A model generated the notes under the pieces. The model saw only the letters and a list, made by a program, of their open reading frames with translations, ran no database searches and had not been told where the DNA came from. Made by a program: the position numbers and the translations under genes. Positions 35,281 to 46,872 of a DNA stretch of 64,000 nt are shown piece by piece. Origin of the DNA: Sarcomyxa edulis (Eukaryota > Basidiomycota > Agaricomycetes > Agaricales > Mycenaceae). The number at the start of each line of letters is the position of its first letter. The first letter of the stretch is position 1. Location: contig QUOL01000025.1 in NCBI GenBank assembly GCA_009761415.1, positions 248,001-312,000 of the forward strand, in the 5' to 3' direction.

Positions 35281-36246
35281 ATGGCATTGAATGGAAACGG
35301 TGCAGGCCATGTCGATTTGGAAGGTATACACGCTATCGTTACCGGTGAGTGGAACCCAACTTTCGTATTCACGGTGTGCTCAGATATGTCACAGGTGGAA
35401 GCTCAGGCATCGGCCTCATCATTGCTGAAATGCTTCTCGAGAGTGGTGCCAGCGTCAGCATACTGAACACCAATCCTGACACTGCAGCCACCGCCATCGC
35501 ATCCCTCAAAGCCAAGAACCCATCCTATGAACTCCATTCAGTTCAATGCGATATATCCGACTACACCTCCGTACTCTCCGCATTCGATGCCTGCTTCTCG
35601 AAATACAACAGGCTTGACATCGTCATCGCAAATGCAGGGATTAACAGAGAACAGCAGCATTTGCAAAACTTCCTCGTCCCTCCCCCAACCTCGACCTTCC
35701 GACCTCCCCTCCGCACTCTCGAAGTCAACCTCTTAGGCTGTCTTCACACCATCTATGCAGGGTTATCATACATGTGAAAATCCGGCCGAGGCGGATCCAT
35801 CCTCTGCACATCCAGCAGCGCAGGAATCTACCCATTCCCTTTCGCTCCCATCTACGCTGCCTCTAAACATGCAATCGTGGGATTCGTCAGAAGCGCTGCA
35901 CTGTCGTTGGAAGCGGAGGGTATCACTATAAATGCTATAACACCTTCTATCATTCGTGAGCACCCTCCACTTTCGACCCTCGAGTCGAAGTTGAATAGCA
36001 ATCTCTTGCCTATTTCTAGGATCCAACCTCGCCCCCGCAGAAGTCTTCGAAGGCATGATCGAGACCCCACCCTCTGTCCTCGCGGAAGCCGTGAAAGAAC
36101 TCATCACGAACCGCTCTTTGACAGGGAAGATCGCAGAGCTGGGAGAAGAAGGCGAACATGGGTGTTTATTCGTAGACCCTCCGCCATTCCCTAACGAGAT
36201 GACGAAGTATAATCTCGAACAATTCTTGAAGTTGGGTAGGTCCTAG
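35281..36246 (+). pseudogene. Short-chain dehydrogenase/reductase copy with in-frame TGA
   Basis: Exons 35281-35344, 35395-35955 and 36020-36246 have exactly the lengths of the intact copy at 45574-46539 (64, 561 and 227 nt) and would encode 283 residues. TGA at 35775-35777 stops it at residue 148, where the partner has Arg149 (CGC). Cofactor motif TGGSSGIG, NAG motif and the Y-x3-K pair (YAASK) are all still present, before or after the stop. Within the stop region a 45-nt stretch from GTGAAA (35774) to CAGCAG (35818) could be removed in frame as an intron, but this would also delete the catalytic Ser. The simplest reading is a recent pseudogene. Confidence 0.75.
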
Positions 36247-36289
36247 AGGTACGGTGGTAGTTTTGCTGATGTTTGAAGCTTGTCTTGCC

Positions 36290-36350
36290 GTCTTGATATT
36301 ATTCAGAGAGGAGGGGTTGAAGCTGAGTTGGCGAGATACACTATACTCAT
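36290..36350 (+). pseudogene. Fragment of an F-box gene 3' end
   Basis: LFREEGLKLSW is encoded at about 36301-36333 and matches the last residues of the left-arm F-box gene (RFREEGLRLSW before its stop at 34881-34883). Here the frame runs on past that point. It lies about 40 bp outside the duplication boundary, so it looks like a scar of a further duplication or an unequal exchange. Confidence 0.5.
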
Positions 36351-37763
36351 ACCGTATTTCCTTTAAGATGAAGATGTATGAGAAGTCTGGGTCTTCGTCG
36401 GCGAAATGGGAGTTTGATTCGTATTTTAGGAGCCAGAGGACGATGAAGAGAGATCCAATCTTAGGGTGTCTAAACTCCAGACTTCAAAGTCGAGCATATA
36501 TGTTCGGTATGCCCACGATGATGATATAGGAGGGATAAGACAGGCGCCAGCAGCCTGAGAATCTTTTTCGGAACAGTGAACGGTGAACAGGTAAACGACG
36601 GTTGCATTCTACATTCGAAAATGAGTACAGCATGTCTACATCAATTCCGAATTCATCTCCCGAGTACTGGTCCAGCCAACGGTGCAGTTGATATTTAGAC
36701 GCGTCTTTGTGAGGTCAAAGGGCCCGGAGACGTGGTGATTCTCAGAGCTTCCGTACTATTCTTGTCTTGTATCTGTACCATTTGATAGATGTATCCGTAT
36801 GGGTACAGAACGACCTCCGAGTCATGGTTCCAGTTGAGCCTGCTTGTACTATCCTCCGCGTCTGGTGTTCGGAGTCAGTCAACGTTCCCTGTGGCCCAGG
36901 TGCAGACTAGGAGGGAAGTAGATTGAAATTGGACGTAGAAACAAGCGGATAAGACGAGGAAATATCGAATATCCAGCGCCAGAGAGAATCATGAAGGAGC
37001 TCTAGCTCGAAGCTGCATTCAGTCGCGTCGCCGTCGGACGTCGTCGTTGAGTGCCAGACATCGTTGCACCGCCACCTTCAACTCCAAGCTTCTACGACTG
37101 CAGATCGTTACTTCCCTTCCTGAAAGCAGCTAAAGGGGTCTCGCGAGTTCCATGAAAATATACTCCCCGCTCCCCAAATTACACGCGTGGTTTCCTTCCT
37201 TACGACGAGTTGTGGACGCGTATGGTTCGCGTATAGTATCGGCTCAGTGAGCTCCTGGCAAATCTCGACCCCAATCCAACCATAGTGGGAGGACCTCAAC
37301 TCTAATATAGAAGGGGACAACTGGGCTATAGCCGCCTCTCGATGAAGCGTGCGACGAGGTCATTCAACCCAACTCTTCCGGATCCCTCATCATCGCGTCT
37401 GCCATCACCGTCGGCCACCAGGCATCTTGGATCACATCTCGCCCTAAAGATGTTGATCCCTTCGCCTTGTAAAGACTTTCTCGTGGGATGACTAGGGGAG
37501 ACTAGTGATTCTGCAGCCTGAACTTCACAGCGGTCTCGGCGTCCACATGGGAATTGTATCCCTCGTGCCGGTGGGGATTCGAATCTTATCGATCACTTCC
37601 ACTGCTTGCACCACTACAAGAAAAGCCACTCAACGATCCATTTTTACGGTCAGCAGCTCACGTTTTATCATATTTAAGAGTCAGTAATGACACTATATCA
37701 GATATCACTAAAGCAAGACTCACCTTCAAGCTCGAACGTTATTATATCCTCCTCTATCCTATC
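36351..37763. other. Intergenic, nothing recognised
   Basis: About 1.4 kb without a recognisable gene. Short open frames on both strands have no domain. The last few hundred bases are likely the promoter of the flavin oxidoreductase gene. Confidence 0.4.
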
Positions 37764-39347
37764 ATGTCTTCTGCAACACCCGGACCCGCACCCGACGTTG
37801 CCCCACTCTTCGAGCCTTTGACACTCGGGCCTATAGTCATTCCCAATAGGATCATAATGGCTGCCCTCACACGATCTCGTTCAGTGCCCACGAATATACC
37901 CAATGAACTCAACCTCGAGTATTATATCCAGCGTGCTAGAGGTGGAGCTGGGCTTATTGTTACTGAGGGTGTTCTCGTTTCCCCGCAAGGGTATGTTCGT
38001 TCAAGTCCTAATTCCAAGCCGAGTGAGTCTGTTGCCCAATCGATTGCACTGACCGCATCTCCAGATCCGAATGGCCCAACGCCCCGGGATTATGGAATGT
38101 GGAGCAGGTGAACGGGTGGAAGAATATCACAGAAGCAGTGCATCTCAATGGATCGTATATCTATGCTCAACTCTGGCATAGTAAGCTTAGCACTCTATGC
38201 ATGTTTTTGTTCACCTCAGGTTGATTTATGGTGTTAGCTGGAAGAGTCTCGCACCCAGATGCGCCGGAGCAGAACGGAAAGGTTCGTCACGATCATCTCC
38301 AATTGTCATTTCTCTGACTTACCACTATATAGCCTGTCCTCGCACCATCCGCCATCGCAGCGAGAGGCGGGAAATTCAGACATATTCCTGGATGTCCTCG
38401 CTATGTTACAGTACGTATTCCTAGTATACCTATCATATGTTTTCATTGACTATTGACGATACAAGCCGACGTACATGGAGAACCCTGAACTCGTCGTCGA
38501 GGAATTCAGAAATGCGGCCAAATTGGCGTTGGATGCGGGGTTTGATGGAGTTGAATGTGCGTTCTCTATACCCAATATCGCTCTTCACGCGCTTATTCCA
38601 GCGATATCATCAGTGCACGGGGCTAATGGATATCTTATTAATCAGTTCATCGACTCTACTTCCAACACGCGCACAGATAAGTGGGGTGGCTCGCCTGAGA
38701 ATCGTTGTCGGTTTCCTCTAGAATTGCTTAAGGTTTGTGTGGGTATCTTTGGAATGGGTAGGGTGGCTATTAAGTTATCACCCACCGGAGGGTACAACGA
38801 CATGGGGTACGTATTATCATTATCATCATTCATCGATCCAGCGTCTTACTCGCCGCACAAGCATGCCGTTGGACGAAACAGTCGCAACGTTCAAGTACTT
38901 GCTCACGGAAGCCGATAAACTGGGCTTGGCGTACATTTGCTTGCAGCGATACATCCCACACCTTGATGTCACTATTGACGGTGCGTTATATTCATTTCCC
39001 GATTCTGTTCAGATTCTTGATTGACATCCTTGGTATTAGGCAAACTTCGAGCGACACCTCACGACATCCTCCAGACTTACCGTCCATTCATAATCAACAC
39101 ACCCCTCGTTTTGAACGCAGGTCTCACAGCGCCCGAAGCTGCGTCGTTCGTAGCCTCTGGACAAATCTCCGCAGCCTCGTTTGGTATGCCTTGGATCGCA
39201 CATCCGGATTTTGCCAAGCGGGTCAAGCATGGGAAGGCGTTGGACGGAGTTGTTGATCTCAAGACTCTTTATGGGGGTGGTCCGACTATGCTCGATCTCG
39301 AAGAGCAGAGGAAAGGATATTCAGACTATCTTGAGGCTGTATATTGA
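37764..39347 (+). CDS. Old Yellow Enzyme-type NADH:flavin oxidoreductase
   Basis: Eight exons: 37764-37990, 38065-38180, 38238-38281, 38333-38410, 38466-38556, 38614-38806, 38862-38980, 39040-39347. They total 1176 nt (391 residues), in phase. It is a single (beta/alpha)8 FMN barrel. The N-terminal LFEPLTLGPIVIPNRIIMAALTR binds FMN. HGANGY gives His187, Asn190 and Tyr192, aligning with OYE1 His191/Asn194/Tyr196 (substrate binding and the proton-donating Tyr). The family signature TDKWGGSPENRCRF follows, then the phosphate-binding part near the C-terminus. The enzyme would reduce activated C=C bonds of enones or quinone-like compounds with NAD(P)H, in the cytosol; the natural substrate is unknown. 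The splice inside VEL-HGANGY is chosen because it joins the motif exactly. Confidence 0.9.
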
Positions 39348-39728
39348 TTAACCTTTCGAATCTGGAGGGGTCTGGCCGTCTATCTAATGGGTTCCATTCA
39401 TCTCATCTCGAGCTTGCTCACATCCAGATTGTTGCTAAGTAGAAATCGAAATCGCTTTCTCTAGCAATGCAGAGTTTTTACCTTTGAGGTCTACTCATCT
39501 GAGCCGCATTGGCAGGCCTAGGCGTAGATAGCATCTCTCTCGACGTTATACGTGTGGGTGAGGATGCAGTAGATCCGAGTCCTTATCGATACCATTCTCC
39601 GAGGTCGACCGGGGACTTCGGGCTTGGGTCAGGCATTGACCGGCTCCTTATTTAATGACCATAAATCAGCACAATCGATAGGTATAACCCCGACCCCCTC
39701 ACTCACGAAGTATACTTACCTTGCCATC
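39348..39728. other. Intergenic, nothing recognised
   Basis: 380 bp between two plus-strand genes, presumably the 3' UTR of the oxidoreductase and the promoter of the DUF6593 gene. Confidence 0.4.
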
Positions 39729-40497
39729 ATGGAGGCGACATTTGACAACAAGACGAACGTCCTCGAAGCCAACATCCGTGCGACGTACGATAACTCTGTT
39801 ATATATAGAATCCGGACTACATACTCTGGTCTTCGGGGACGCGCTGTCACTTTCCTCGAAGACGCGAATTCTGGGATATTAACGGAAGGACGGTCGACAG
39901 CTACTGTCGGTGCCATTCATTGGAAGGAGAAGACATTGGAGGTGCATGATCATAAGAAGCCTTGTACCGAGATTAAAAGACGTCAGGGATCTATGTTCAG
40001 CAGGTACGCTGTGCAGATATTTTGGATCGTTTCCCCCTCGTCTGTCCAACCGGTAAGTACGATATTTCTGAGAATATTCAACAATTGCTTTCAGATCGAG
40101 ATATTGGTCCTGGGGCGAAGGAAGGAAAGAGTATAAAGTCGCGTACCACGACGAAGAATGGAAGGCATGTCCACGATCGACGTCGTTCCCCCTCTCCAAT
40201 CCCGAATACAACACCCTGACACTCCCTACATGAACAGGCCACCATTGGGGAAGACGTCGCTGCACAATTCGCCATCCCCTTCCGTCCTCACCTGTTCACC
40301 AAAACGACCCCACCCCGTTTACAGATCACAGAGACTGCTTTACAGATGGATGAGGTGTTTTTGATCTTGGTGTTCATATACTCAGAGGCGAAACGGCAGG
40401 ATAATACAGTGCGTACCCTTCCTTCTTGTGGCCTTTGGTCTCAATCTTGATCTACGGTGTTCACGGCTGGCGTTTACAGGGTAGCAGTACGGGATGA
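39729..40497 (+). CDS. DUF6593 domain protein with a probable GC-AG intron
   Basis: Exons 39729-40003, 40095-40164, 40238-40408 and 40480-40497 give 177 residues. Strand-rich N-terminal part (VLEANIRATYDNSVIYRIRT), then ATVGAIHWKEKTLEVHD, GEGRKEYKVAYHDEEWK, and the C-terminal AQFAIPFRPHLFTKTTPPRLQI followed by MDEVFLILVFIYSEAKRQD. This order and the closing YSEAKRQD are typical of DUF6593, an Agaricomycete family of unknown function. To join EEWK to ATIGEDVAAQF, the intron must start at GCATGT (40165) and end at GAACAG (40237), a GC-AG intron. No GT donor gives a continuous family-like frame. The tiny last exon is tentative. Confidence 0.65.
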
Positions 40498-40534
40498 TAG
40501 ACACATACACAATGCATTGTTTCGATGTTTGATT

Positions 40535-42012
40535 TTACACGTAGGCTTGATCCACCCAAGTCGTCCATGTACTTCCAAGCACGTCAGCTGCGGTGAAGCC
40601 TGCATTCGAGGTGAGTTTCTTCGAGAATGAAGCGCGCGTTCCTGCAGCGCCGGGACCTACAAAACAAGATGTGTCAATGGTTTAGGGAGTGGTATGGTAG
40701 GTGGTATATGGTAGGTGGTATGCTTACCAGTGCTATCGAGTTCAGCAAACTCGACGTTGGCGGTGTTAGGAGTGGCAGTAGACCATTGTTCCCATCCTGC
40801 ACTGTTGATATGTGCGCCTAGGGTGCTTGAAGTGTATACGACGCTGTCGGGTCGCCGTCAGTAGCTTGAAGTTGGTCTCCGTAAAGAGTATACTCACCGA
40901 GCGAATTGAGTCCAAGGACGTCCCAGGAAAACTTTACCAGTCAGATCAGACGTAGCAGCTGTGGAAGTTGTGATAGTTGATTTATTGATGACGACTTTCG
41001 ATAGGATTTGAGTTAGAGTCCTAGCACGGCGGATGGTTCATAGAACACTTACAGAGACTGGTATCCGAAGAAGAGGTAGGACCATCGGCTGTGATAGCAC
41101 CAGCTCCAACGGAAGCAATGACGTTTTTGTTGAAGAAGGCTCTGGCGTGTTGTCCGAAGATGAAGTCTACGGCTCCTTCGATGTAACAAGCACCGTAGAA
41201 TTGGACTCCTTCCTCTGCGAGAACTGTGTCCTGGTAGCTATCCAAGGTACCTGAATTAGAGGGAATAGATGCTAAACTGGATGCGAAAGGGCTTCTCACC
41301 TATAGAATCCAACACCGTAATAACCATGGTTGGTTCCTTCTGCACTCACCGCCAATGCTTGACCATTTGTAGATGCCTGTCCGAACTGCCCGTGACGATC
41401 GCGATCAGTCATTCCGTTCGATTGAATGAGAATATGAATAGCTAGATGGCTAACCGTATTCTTCAAGTTAACGTTGTAGAGAGCAAAATTGTCCTTTTCG
41501 ACACGGAGAGTACCGGTTGCGTCGTCAGAACCAGCAGTAGCGAGGGAGGATGAGTGAGTAATTGTGACGGTGTTTGCGGTGTAGGTGCTAGTGTCAGTGG
41601 TGGAGCCTAGGATCTACAGAGATCCTTGATTAATGATAGAATGGAAGGTGCAGAATGATATGCGGACCGTGAGCTTCCCACTGCGACTGATCACTACCTG
41701 TTCCGAATAGGTTCCTGAGGAATTTAATTAACGTTAATTGATCTCCGGGAAATTGAAAGATTGAAGTAGCGGCTTACCTGGAAAGATGAAGATGGTTCGT
41801 GCAGAGCTGTCATTAGGCAGAGAATTGACAGCGGCTTGGACTGTAGAGAACTCTCCAGAAAGCGTTCCAGTCTTGCGAACCACGACGGCACCTGAAGGAG
41901 GGCTTGTTCGAGAGGTACGTTTCTGAAGCGGGCTCGCATTCGCTGAGAGGAGTGAAAACGATAATATGACAGCGACAATGGTGAAGAGGTGCTTCAACCG
42001 GTAGGATGCCAT
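40535..42012 (-). CDS. Secreted pectin methylesterase (carbohydrate esterase family 8)
   Basis: Eight minus-strand exons: 42012-41778, 41714-41668, 41613-41455, 41385-41300, 41237-41053, 40994-40898, 40843-40728, 40656-40535. They total 1047 nt (348 residues), in phase. A signal peptide (about 1-27, hydrophobic ending SANAS) is followed by a Kex2-type Lys-Arg. The mature part is a right-handed beta-helix with Asp179 (YQDTV, acid), Asp200 (GAVDFIFG, nucleophile) and Arg263 (LGRPW), the catalytic set of pectinesterases. The enzyme removes methyl esters from homogalacturonan outside the cell and so acts on plant cell walls. A TATA-like stretch lies about 60 bp upstream. For exon 5 the acceptor ending GGATAG was chosen because an earlier AG would give a stop. 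Confidence 0.93.
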
Positions 42013-42068
42013 GACTGCCTCTGGGAAGAGGGGTAGACAAGACGATATCTGCATGAGGAGTTGTATGA

Positions 42069-42074
42069 TATATA
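42069..42074 (-). promoter_or_regulatory. TATA-like box of the pectin methylesterase gene
   Basis: TATATA read on the minus strand, about 57 bp before the ATG at 42012. Position and composition fit a TATA element with a short leader; not otherwise supported. Confidence 0.35.
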
Positions 42075-43824
42075 TACCTTACACCTGTTGGTGTGCAATG
42101 TGGACCACCCGGGAGTTACTTCACGCTGTCGCAAAAGCTACCGGGCCGGAGGGTTATTGCTACGATGGAACAATTCTGAGCTGGATGATGAAATAATTAT
42201 GTTCCTCCGCGCGATAATGAAGGTCGAGTGGACATGAATGTCGATGGGGATGCACAACCTCGCTGGCCAATTGCTCTTCGGAGGCGGAAAATAAGAAGCG
42301 TCGTACTGGTCATGTGAATGTCACCACTGGCAGAGATGTCGAATATATCCTCCGAGCGGATTAGAAGCGGACCGTCTGTGTTTGTGTCTTGGGGTTCACG
42401 CGTTCACGCGAGGGGCGGAATGCATGGAAATACACAAGAGAATTCAATCTTGGACATGCTGCCCAGTGAGCGTGGTATCTAGGGGTCAGTACATGATACA
42501 AGCATGCGGCTGTAATTCAAGGCACCTGGTATAAGTATTGTCGGTTTATTAGTACCGGGAATTGCGCGAGCAGACGATGAATTAGGAACATACAGGGAGC
42601 GAAAGGTCTTCTCTAATATACATTTTCTGATTGAGATGCGAGGTCTGGGACTGGGAGTGAGCATAGTCAGCAGCAGCGCGATTGGTTTCGTTTGGGAGCA
42701 GATGGTTGAGCTGATTTATGAAATGACAAGGTCAAGGACTCACTAATACATTCGAATATCAGCAGCAGCATCTAGACAGCTACTTATCAGTTGTTTTTTT
42801 GTGAGCGCAAAAAAGGAGGCGATGCAAAAGAGACTGAGTACAAAACGCGTCTCTTTGGACACGTTCACTACAGCCACAGCATCTCCTGGTCAGCCAGCCC
42901 GAAGAACTGGTTCAAGATTTCGCAACTCCTCTTGCTAGCTATAGGACATGGATATGATGTTCGAACAGAAAATCAATTTGGTTGAGGTCATGATAGACGA
43001 ACGAGAGAGGGTTGGTCGCGTGCCAAAATTTTCAGAGTTTTCCTGCCTGGCGCGTCTTAGCGACTGCAGTATCTCGAATGTACGCTAACAATCCTTGGAT
43101 CTGTCTATGCCATCGCAGAGTATCCTAACCTCCTCTGGTGCTGCATTGGCTCCTTCACCTGGTGAAACTGCTTGCTACACTAGGTCAACACTGGCTAGCT
43201 TCTACTCCACGACCCAGGATTTCAGGCCCTCAGGCGGCGTCAGACTATCCCGAGTTTACTGGAATCCTAACTTGACTCGTCTGTACTTTCACTTCGATAG
43301 GCAACAAGTGCAAGTGTGTACGCTCGAGTGCATTGTCATCAATTTCGGCGGAAGATCAAGATCTCCCTAATTGCAAGGCCATTCTCAGGTCCCTTCCCGA
43401 ATCGCGCCCCAAAGCAACCTTTGGAATGAGCAGCACCTACTGGCATCTCCTGCAGCTGGGCCTTTCCAGACAATGTTCATACTGTATCGCATGTCTATTT
43501 ACGCGCCCCATGTTCGCGGCACCAATATCGTACCACCCTTCTCTTTTTCCGAGTAAACCTCGCGATCTCAACCATTTACTCGAACGCCGTATTCCTTCGT
43601 ACGACCTTTCAGAATCATCCTACACGAATTAGGCAGGCCTACGCCCTACGGGGTCGTCGTTCGAGCCTTCCCCTCCAAGCGTCGGACCACCACCCCCAAT
43701 TATGACTGTCAATAAATGGTCCCATTATTTCCTCCTAAAAAATAATATATAAAATATCCAACCCCAATGAACAGTTTCTCTCGTCTTCGACCTTTCAGCT
43801 CCATCGACGTCTAATTTTCCTAAA
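42075..43824. other. Intergenic between divergent PME and CFEM genes
   Basis: About 1.7 kb shared by two divergently transcribed genes for secreted proteins. Open frames at 43095-43370 and 43333-43632 (Ser/Pro/Thr-rich) have no signal peptide or domain. A TATA box for the CFEM gene lies at 43746-43754. Nothing else recognised. Confidence 0.45.
43746..43754 (+). promoter_or_regulatory. TATA box upstream of the CFEM gene
   Basis: TATATAAAA in an A/T-rich context, 71 bp before the ATG at 43825. This is a good match to a eukaryotic TATA box at a plausible distance. Confidence 0.5.
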
Positions 43825-45365
43825 ATGTCCATGTCCATCTCGAAACGCGCCCTTGCCGTCCTCGCCGCGTCGCTGCTCATTTCCTCCAGCGTCTCTGCGT
43901 CCGTCATCAATCCCCTGAAGAGACAGAGTCTGACGACATGCATCCTTTCATGCACGTCTGCTTCTCTTTCAGCTGGAGGGTGTACTTCGATGTGCGTCGT
44001 CATACATTCCATCTTTCACTCTCACTGACCCTCTCGACACTATCGCAGTGTGGATGTCGCGTGTGAATGCACGTCCACTGCATTCCAAGACGCCGTTAAG
44101 ACTTGTCTCTTGGCAAACTGCACAGATGATGATTATACGAACGCGTTGGCTCTCCAAGCTGAGGAGTGTACCGCTTGTGCGTATTCCCATTATTGTTGTC
44201 TTTCACCTTGCATTAAATTCGTCCCTTTTTTACCCTATTAGACGCGACCTCGACGACAGCCACGTCTACTACTGCCGTTGCTACCACAAGCAGAGTTGCA
44301 GCTACGACCACTAAGGTCACGTCCTCTACCAAGGCATCGACCTCGTCTACCAAGGCTGCCACGTCCTCCACCAAAGCAGCAACCTCGTCCACCAAGGCTG
44401 CCACTTCGTCTACCAAGGCTTCCGCGTCTTCTACTAAGGCAGCTACATCCTCAACCAAGGCTTCCACCTCGTCTACCAAGGCGGCTTCTACCTCCACCAA
44501 GGCATCGACCTCTTCCACCAAAGCCGCTACTACCTCCTCTTCATCTGCTGCAGCGGCCACCACCTCCGCCACAGCCTCCTTGACGACATGTATCCTCTCA
44601 TGCACGTCGTCGTCACTTTCGGCTGGCGGGTGTTCTTCCATGTACGTTCTCCGCGTGGATACCTCTTAAACCTTCTGACTATATATCCGTCTACAGTCTG
44701 GATATCGAGTGTGAATGCACATCCGCCGATTTCCAAGAGACGATGAGGGAATGTCTCGTGGCTAACTGCACAGACGCTGAGTATGCGAGCGCTCAGGCTC
44801 TTCAGGCCGAGGAATGTTCTGCTTGTGCGTGTACCTTTTGCATCCCTACTCTCCATCTTCTCTTCTCAAAACTGGAACTGGGACTGAAATTGCCTCATAA
44901 TCGTGTCAGATACGACCACGACGGCTGCCGCCGCCACGACTACTTCAACTAGCAAGGTCAAGACCACTTCTACTAAAACTAATAAAACTAAAACTGTTAC
45001 TAAAACTGTCACAAAACACAAAACCACCTCCACCTCCACTCCTACTCTCACTTCTTCTATCAAGGCTACGACAACCAAAGCAACCGCTACCACCACCTCC
45101 ACCAAACCGGCTACTACGACTACGATAGTGACGGTGGCAGAGTGTGTTATCGATTGTAACACGTCGGCTGCTGCTTCGTCTGGGTGTACTGGAATGTACG
45201 TTCTTTCTCTTGTTTATTCTACGTGGAATGGGATGGTTGCTGATGGTGTTGGTGTTGGGTGGGAATAGATTCGCGATCTTCTGCCTCGCTACGTCTTCGA
45301 AGTTCAAGACTGCTCTGCAGACGTGTTTGGAGACGACGTGTCTTGCTGATCTGTTGGCGTTGTAG
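43825..45365 (+). CDS. Secreted protein with three CFEM-type cysteine modules and Thr/Ser/Lys linkers
   Basis: Six exons (43825-43991, 44049-44176, 44242-44641, 44697-44824, 44910-45195, 45269-45365) total 1206 nt (401 residues) in phase. Signal peptide (KRALAVLAASLLISSSVSAS), then a Lys-Arg site. Module 1 starts TTCILSCTSASLSAGGC and module 2 TTCILSCTSSSLSAGGC. Both have eight Cys in the CFEM order (C-x3-C-x9-C, C-x-C after Asp, then C-x4-C, C). Module 3 (VAECVIDC...) is diverged and ends the protein without a clean eighth Cys. Linkers are tandem SSTKA-like repeats and a KT-rich tract, likely heavily O-glycosylated. CFEM proteins act at the fungal surface, in some cases binding heme or taking part in host interaction. 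No GPI tail is seen, so it is probably secreted or wall-bound. The ATG at 43825 and a second at 43831 are equivalent. Confidence 0.88.
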
Positions 45366-45573
45366 TCCGTGTTTGGGGGTGAAGGGGGCGAAGTTGGATT
45401 TGAAACGATGTTGGTGGTGTAATTCACCTACTTTTTGATTATGGTTATATTGAATAAATGTGTATTTTCTGACCTTGTTTGCAAGATCACAAGTACATGC
45501 ATACATATGATGTTGCGAAGCAGAATCGGATTGGAACTCACCATGAGCAGAGATACATCGATACCCCGTACCT

Positions 45574-46539
45574 CTAGGACTTACCCAACTTCAAGAACTG
45601 TTCGAGATTGTACTTCGTCATCTCGTTAGGGAATGGCGGAGGGTCTACGAATAGACACCCATGTTCGCCTTCTTCTCCCACCTCTGCAATCTTCCCTGTC
45701 AAGGAACGGTTCGTGATGAGTTCTTTCACGGCTTCTGCAACGACGGACGGTGGGATCTCGATCATGCCATTGAAGGCGTCTGCGGGGGCGAGGTTAGATC
45801 CTAGCAGTAAGCGAGAGATTGAGCTTCAGTCTCGACTTGAGGGTTCAAAGTGGAGGGTGCTCACGAATGACAGAAGGCGTTATAGCATTTATAGTGATAC
45901 CCTCCGCTTCCAACGACAGCGCAGCACTTCTGACGAACCCCACAATGGCGTGTTTGGAGGTAGCGTATATGGGAGCGAAAGGGAATGGGTAGATACCTGC
46001 GTTGCTGGATGTGCAGAGGATAGATCCGCCTCGGCCGGATTTGCGTATGTACGATAACCCTGCATAGATGGTGTGTAGACAGCCAAAGAGGTTAACTTCG
46101 AGAGTGCGCAGGGGAGGTTGGGTGGTGGAGGTTGGGGCAGGGGCGAGGAAGTTTTGAGAAGCGTGCTGCTCTCCACTGATCCCTGCATTTGCGATGACGA
46201 TGTCAAGCCTGCTATATTTCGAGAAGCAGGCATCAAATGCGGAGAGTACGGAGGTGTAGTCGGATACATCGCATCGGACTGACTGGACTTCGTAGGATGG
46301 GTTCTTGGCTTTGAGGGATGCGATGGCGGTGGCTGCAGTGTCAGGATTGGTGTTCAGTATGCTGACGCTGGCACCACTCTCGAGAAGCATTCCAGCAATG
46401 ATCAGGCCGATGCCTGAGCTTCCACCTGTGACATATATGAGCACACCGTGAATACGAAAGTTGGGTTCCACTCACCGGTAACGATAGCGTGTATACCTTC
46501 CAAATCGATATGTCCTGTACCGTTTCCATTCAACGCCAT
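45574..46539 (-). CDS. Classical short-chain dehydrogenase/reductase (intact copy)
   Basis: Minus-strand exons 46539-46476, 46425-45865 and 45800-45574 give 283 residues. Rossmann cofactor motif TGGSSGIG at residues 21-28, NAG at 101-103, catalytic Ser162 (CTSSNAG), Tyr175 and Lys179 (YATSK), and the helix alphaF region AALSLEAEGITINAITPS. It is an NAD(P)-dependent alcohol/ketone oxidoreductase, cytosolic, with no signal. The residue after the first Gly-motif strand (Asn46 in LNTNP) does not settle the NAD versus NADP preference. The overall pattern resembles 15-hydroxyprostaglandin-dehydrogenase-like SDRs, but the substrate is unknown. It is convergent with the CFEM gene (209 bp apart). Its inverted paralog at 35281-36246 carries a stop at residue 149. 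Confidence 0.9.
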
Positions 46540-46872
46540 TCGAGCTATAGCTATGGTGTTTGACGGTCCTCGCCAGTGAGCTTATTATCCTTTTCTGTAA
46601 CGCCCTCATCAAGTAACCCCATCCAAGGTCCTTTCCTCGACCGGTTATTGTTCCTTACCGTGTCTCAGACCCACGGGCGCGAGAGTCTAGACATGCACTG
46701 CTCGACCTGTCTCTCTTGGGATGATACTTTGTCCGTGTGAGTGAGAACCACAAAGGCTATCAATAGTTGCTTTCGAATGCAATCTGTTCTATAGTGACTG
46801 ATGACAACAGTTAATTGTTCCAAGAGCCCAAGATACATGCATCATGTACCTACAGAAGTATGATACCGTCAA

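Larger units (their letters stand above)
33437..36254. repeat. Inverted segmental duplication, left arm
   Basis: This 2.8-kb stretch (F-box gene, intergenic DNA, SDR gene) is the inverted counterpart of 45561-48520. Similarity covers exons, introns and the ~350-bp intergenic DNA, for example TCAGTCACTATAGAACAGA (34996), GAGACACGGTAAGGAACA (35156) and GAGGACCGTCAAACACCATA (35249), each present in reverse complement in the other arm. The SDR-side boundary is sharp, just after GTCCTAGAGGTACGG (36240-36254). Confidence 0.85.

Noticed and set aside
43095..43370. Ser/Pro-rich frame upstream of the CFEM gene as a small secreted protein
   Set aside because: No hydrophobic signal peptide and no downstream exon that keeps phase.
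44213..45162. Minus-strand frames rich in Val/Glu/Asp opposite the CFEM linkers
   Set aside because: Antisense shadows of the ACC/TCC/AAG-rich linker repeats; the plus strand has signal peptide, Cys pattern and matching splice phases.
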